A DNA stretch of 64,000 bases from NCBI GenBank assembly GCA_902363735.1, contig CABJBA010000001.1, forward strand, positions 806,001 through 870,000, in the 5' to 3' direction. The translations under genes and the position numbers were made by a program. Shown piece by piece: positions 61,897 to 64,000 of the stretch. This DNA comes from Clostridiaceae bacterium (GTDB lineage: Bacteria; Bacillota; Clostridia; Lachnospirales; Lachnospiraceae). The notes under the pieces were generated by a model. That model made no database searches. It saw only the letters and a program-made list of their open reading frames with translations, and had not been told where the DNA came from. The first letter of the stretch is position 1. Each line of letters begins with the position of its first letter.

Positions 61897-61923
61897 CCAA
61901 AAATTCATGAGTCCGATTTTTGG
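61897..61923. promoter_or_regulatory. 8-bp inverted repeat upstream of the TIM-barrel/dehydrogenase operon
   Basis: CCAAAAAT (61897-61904) and ATTTTTGG (61916-61923) are perfect arms 11 bp apart, about 46 bp before the GTG. This is a candidate regulator site. The rest of the gap (61852-62196) is AT-rich with no gene and the terminator at 62075-62127. Confidence 0.4.
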
Positions 61924-62074
61924 TTAAAGTGGTGTTAATATTGTATTTTTTTCTTTACATATCATTAAATTTATACAAAAAAAATACAGGAATTACCTTA
62001 ATAATGATTCTCGGATTTCACACAAGATTATGACTGTATAGAATGGCGGAATATATAAGGAGAGTTTAACTGCA

Positions 62075-62127
62075 AGAAAAAACAATCCCGGCCAGTTATC
62101 CTGATATCAGGATAACTGGCCGGGATT
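62075..62127 (-). terminator. Strong intrinsic terminator with a 44-bp perfect palindrome
   Basis: Arms 62084-62105 and 62106-62127 are a perfect inverted repeat with no spacer (22 bp each). GTTTTTTC follows on the minus strand, so it ends the TIM-barrel 2 transcript. Confidence 0.9.
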
Positions 62128-62196
62128 TCTACCAGAAGATCTGTATTGGCAATGCATAATGGACACTTTTAAATCCAAAATCAGATAATAATTTGC

Positions 62197-62958
62197 TTAT
62201 ATAATTCCGCAGCTTGATATATAGTCCAGACTCTCCCTGGCACATACAAAAGGGTCCTTTTTCCAGGTTTCCTGCTCTACCAGTCCCCAACTTACTCCAA
62301 AACGGCGGCAGGCTTCAAAAATAGGATTCCAGTCAATTTTCCCCTGTCCTACAGGAACCAGATATTCCTCGCCATCGGGAAATATCATAAAGTCCTTGAA
62401 GTGACAGATTTCTATACGCCCTTTATATTGTTCCAAAAGGGCGACCGGATTGACTCCTGCCCGCACGGCATGATAGATACACAGAGTCAGCCCTGATTCC
62501 AATGGAAGCAGTTCCATAATAGTATCCAGGCCGCATACTCCATTCACCTGCTCATAATTATAGAAAAGAGGATGAAAGGTAAGGGAAATTCCCTGTTCAC
62601 GCAGTACATAAAAGATTTGTTTCATTTCAGAACAAAACAACTTTATGCCATCTGTTGTCATCTGATTCCGGGGCATGGTACTGACGCAAAGACATTTACT
62701 GCCCCATTTTTTATTCATGGTTATGTAGTAGTCCAAATTATCACGGACTTTTTCAAAGCTATCCTGGGTCGCTATGCAGGTAAGTCCGGTTTCCCGCAAA
62801 GTTTCAGCCGTAAACTCCAGAGGTATGGACGGGTCAATCCATTGAAGCTGAAGGTGACGGTAGCCCATATCCCGCAGTCTGCAAAATGTGGCCTTCAGAT
62901 CATCAGGAGTGGAAAGATACGCTTTCAGACTAGATGCCTGATATCCTAGTGAGGTCAT
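62197..62958 (-). CDS. TIM-barrel isomerase-like protein 2 with altered metal site
   Basis: The 253-residue protein is again xylose-isomerase-like, with LQLQWIDP near the start, SLTFHPLFYNYE, GLTLCIYHAVRAGVNPV and ICHFKDFMI. The usual Asp ligand after the third strand (LDxYW type) reads CIYH here, so one metal ligand appears lost; Glu or His at other sites may partly replace it. It may be catalytically changed or dead. AAAGGAA precedes the ATG. It lies 46 bp after the second AraC gene and ends at a strong terminator, making a two-gene unit. Confidence 0.85.
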   Translation of the reverse strand: MTSLGYQASSLKAYLSTPDDLKATFCRLRDMGYRHLQLQWIDPSIPLEFTAETLRETGLTCIATQDSFEKVRDNLDYYITMNKKWGSKCLCVSTMPRNQMTTDGIKLFCSEMKQIFYVLREQGISLTFHPLFYNYEQVNGVCGLDTIMELLPLESGLTLCIYHAVRAGVNPVALLEQYKGRIEICHFKDFMIFPDGEEYLVPVGQGKIDWNPIFEACRRFGVSWGLVEQETWKKDPFVCARESLDYISSCGII

Positions 62959-63004
62959 ATGTACGTTCCTTTCAACTGATATTTTTATTTCGGCTTTGGA
63001 CCTT

Positions 63005-64000
63005 TTAATGATTTCGAAACTGCTTCACGTATTCCGTAGGTGTCATTCCCGTAATTTTTTTAAATAGCTTTCGGAAATAGTTTACGTCGTAAATACCGCA
63101 TCTTGAAGCAATATCCTGAATCTGCATATTGGTGGAATTTAACAGAGTCATTGCTTCCCGAATTCTCTGCTGATTAATGTAATCTGTAATTGTCATTTTC
63201 ATTTCTTTTTTAAATAGTGTGGATAAGTAGCTTGCATTTACAGAGTACCCTTCTGATAAGTACTTTAAAGACAATTCTCCTGTAATATTTAAATTAATGT
63301 AATTTACCACTTTCTGAATGACAGGAGAATACCCTCTAAAAGAGTAATTTTGAACCAGCAAGCAGTATTTTCTAAGCATCTCTATTAAAAACCGGTCCAG
63401 TTCCTGGTCATTATTAATTGTTTCCACCCGCTTTGCAATCTGGGTTGATATGGCATCTAAATAAACAGGATTGACTCCTCCTCTTTCAGCTGCTTTTCTA
63501 AGCAGTGTATTATATATAATTAAAGTATTTCGTCCATCACGGATAGGGTCCTTGTACCTTCTCGCCGGTTTGTAACCTCCCATGATATTTTTAATTTTCA
63601 GCGCTGTCTCCGTATCTCCGTTGGTAACTGCTTTCATGAGTTCCCCTTCCATTGCATAACGTTCCTCTATTATTTTAAGGGAAAGGTCACTTTTCGGTGA
63701 TTCGATCTGAAACATACTCTCCGGACAAATCTGGCTGACATATTCCGTTTGTATCATTTCTTTACGGCACAAGGTCCTGTAAAGAGCCAGGCAAACTTCT
63801 TTCCATTGAGGTAAACTGGCAATTACCGGTATTACATTGTAATATTCTCTTAAATCATCCATATGTCCTCTGGGAATTAACTTTACTTCAATCATTTCCT
63901 GAAGCTTTTTCTCATCCAAAATTTCACTACGATAGGGTCCCAGAATAATAAATGTTCCATTCTCCTGTTCATCTTTTGGAATTGGCATCACGCAGTATTC
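63005..64000 (-). CDS. AraC-family transcriptional regulator, 5' end beyond the window (paralogue of 55786)
   Basis: The gene runs off the window: 331 C-terminal residues are present, starting EYCVMPIPKDEQENG and matching residues about 73 on of the 55786 regulator. The HTH region (SLKYLSEGYSVNASYLSTLF, then IQDIASRCGIYDVNYFRKLF) is almost the same as in that gene. Changes are more frequent in the ligand half, which fits a related but distinct signal. It lies 46 bp upstream of the TIM-barrel 2 gene on the same strand. Confidence 0.9.
   Translation of the reverse strand, partial: EYCVMPIPKDEQENGTFIILGPYRSEILDEKKLQEMIEVKLIPRGHMDDLREYYNVIPVIASLPQWKEVCLALYRTLCRKEMIQTEYVSQICPESMFQIESPKSDLSLKIIEERYAMEGELMKAVTNGDTETALKIKNIMGGYKPARRYKDPIRDGRNTLIIYNTLLRKAAERGGVNPVYLDAISTQIAKRVETINNDQELDRFLIEMLRKYCLLVQNYSFRGYSPVIQKVVNYINLNITGELSLKYLSEGYSVNASYLSTLFKKEMKMTITDYINQQRIREAMTLLNSTNMQIQDIASRCGIYDVNYFRKLFKKITGMTPTEYVKQFRNH

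Noticed and set aside
55786..64000. Composite transposon defined by the two AraC genes.
   Set aside because: They are diverged paralogues in the same orientation with no transposase or terminal repeats.

Overview
The window is chromosomal DNA from a low-to-moderate GC Firmicute, most likely a Lachnospiraceae-type Clostridium (Lacrimispora or Hungatella-like). That placement is inferred from gene content: an NfnAB pair, a GGGtGRT protein next to an IscU-like scaffold, the rimP-nusA-ylxR-L7Ae-infB-rbfA-nrnA-truB-ribF operon, GPH symporters beside Gfo/Idh/MocA and TIM-barrel enzymes, strong AGGAGG ribosome binding sites and TTGACA/TATAAT promoters. No rRNA, tRNA, IS element, prophage or CRISPR array was seen.

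Layout. 0-6.5 kb is a sulfur amino acid block: cysK, patB, a Cys/Met-metabolism PLP enzyme, an Rrf2 regulator, a LysR regulator and metY. 6.7-11.4 kb holds mixed genes: superoxide dismutase, a ureidoglycine aminohydrolase-like bicupin, a small GNAT protein, AzlCD with a divergent LysR, and a NUDIX hydrolase. 11.5-20.8 kb holds a chemoreceptor, the GGGtGRT/scaffold pair, a secreted NlpC/P60 hydrolase, nfnAB and dihydrofolate reductase overlapped by a ThyX-fold protein. 20.9-27.1 kb is a Wadjet (JetABCD) plasmid-defence operon whose JetD appears to lack its nuclease domain. 27.2-37.1 kb holds ftsH, an SDR, pyrG and the liv branched-chain amino acid ABC operon. 37.2-47.0 kb holds an SH3-NlpC/P60 hydrolase and the nusA-infB operon, whose IF-2 carries 17 copies of a 14-residue repeat. 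47.1-51.9 kb holds an ABC importer without a binding protein, a marR-pirin operon that looks leaderless, and glycerol dehydrogenase. 52-55.6 kb encodes a 1193-residue surface protein. 55.8-64 kb is a sugar or glycoside locus (GPH symporter, two Gfo/Idh/MocA dehydrogenases, two TIM-barrel isomerase-like proteins) flanked by two closely similar AraC regulators, the second cut by the window edge.

How the parts work together. The sulfur genes could make cysteine and homocysteine by direct sulfhydrylation and interconvert them; CCTAT/ATAGG inverted repeats at the cysK and rrf2 promoters suggest shared control. NfnAB links NADH, NADPH and ferredoxin pools. The glycoside locus has the parts expected of an import, oxidise and rearrange or eliminate pathway without a classical glycoside hydrolase. 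Candidates for new biology are the truncated Wadjet operon, the ThyX-like/DHFR pair, the GGGtGRT/scaffold pair, the repeat-rich IF-2 with a repeat-built infB-rbfA junction, and the AraC-flanked glycoside locus. All functional calls come from reading the sequence only; no database search was run.
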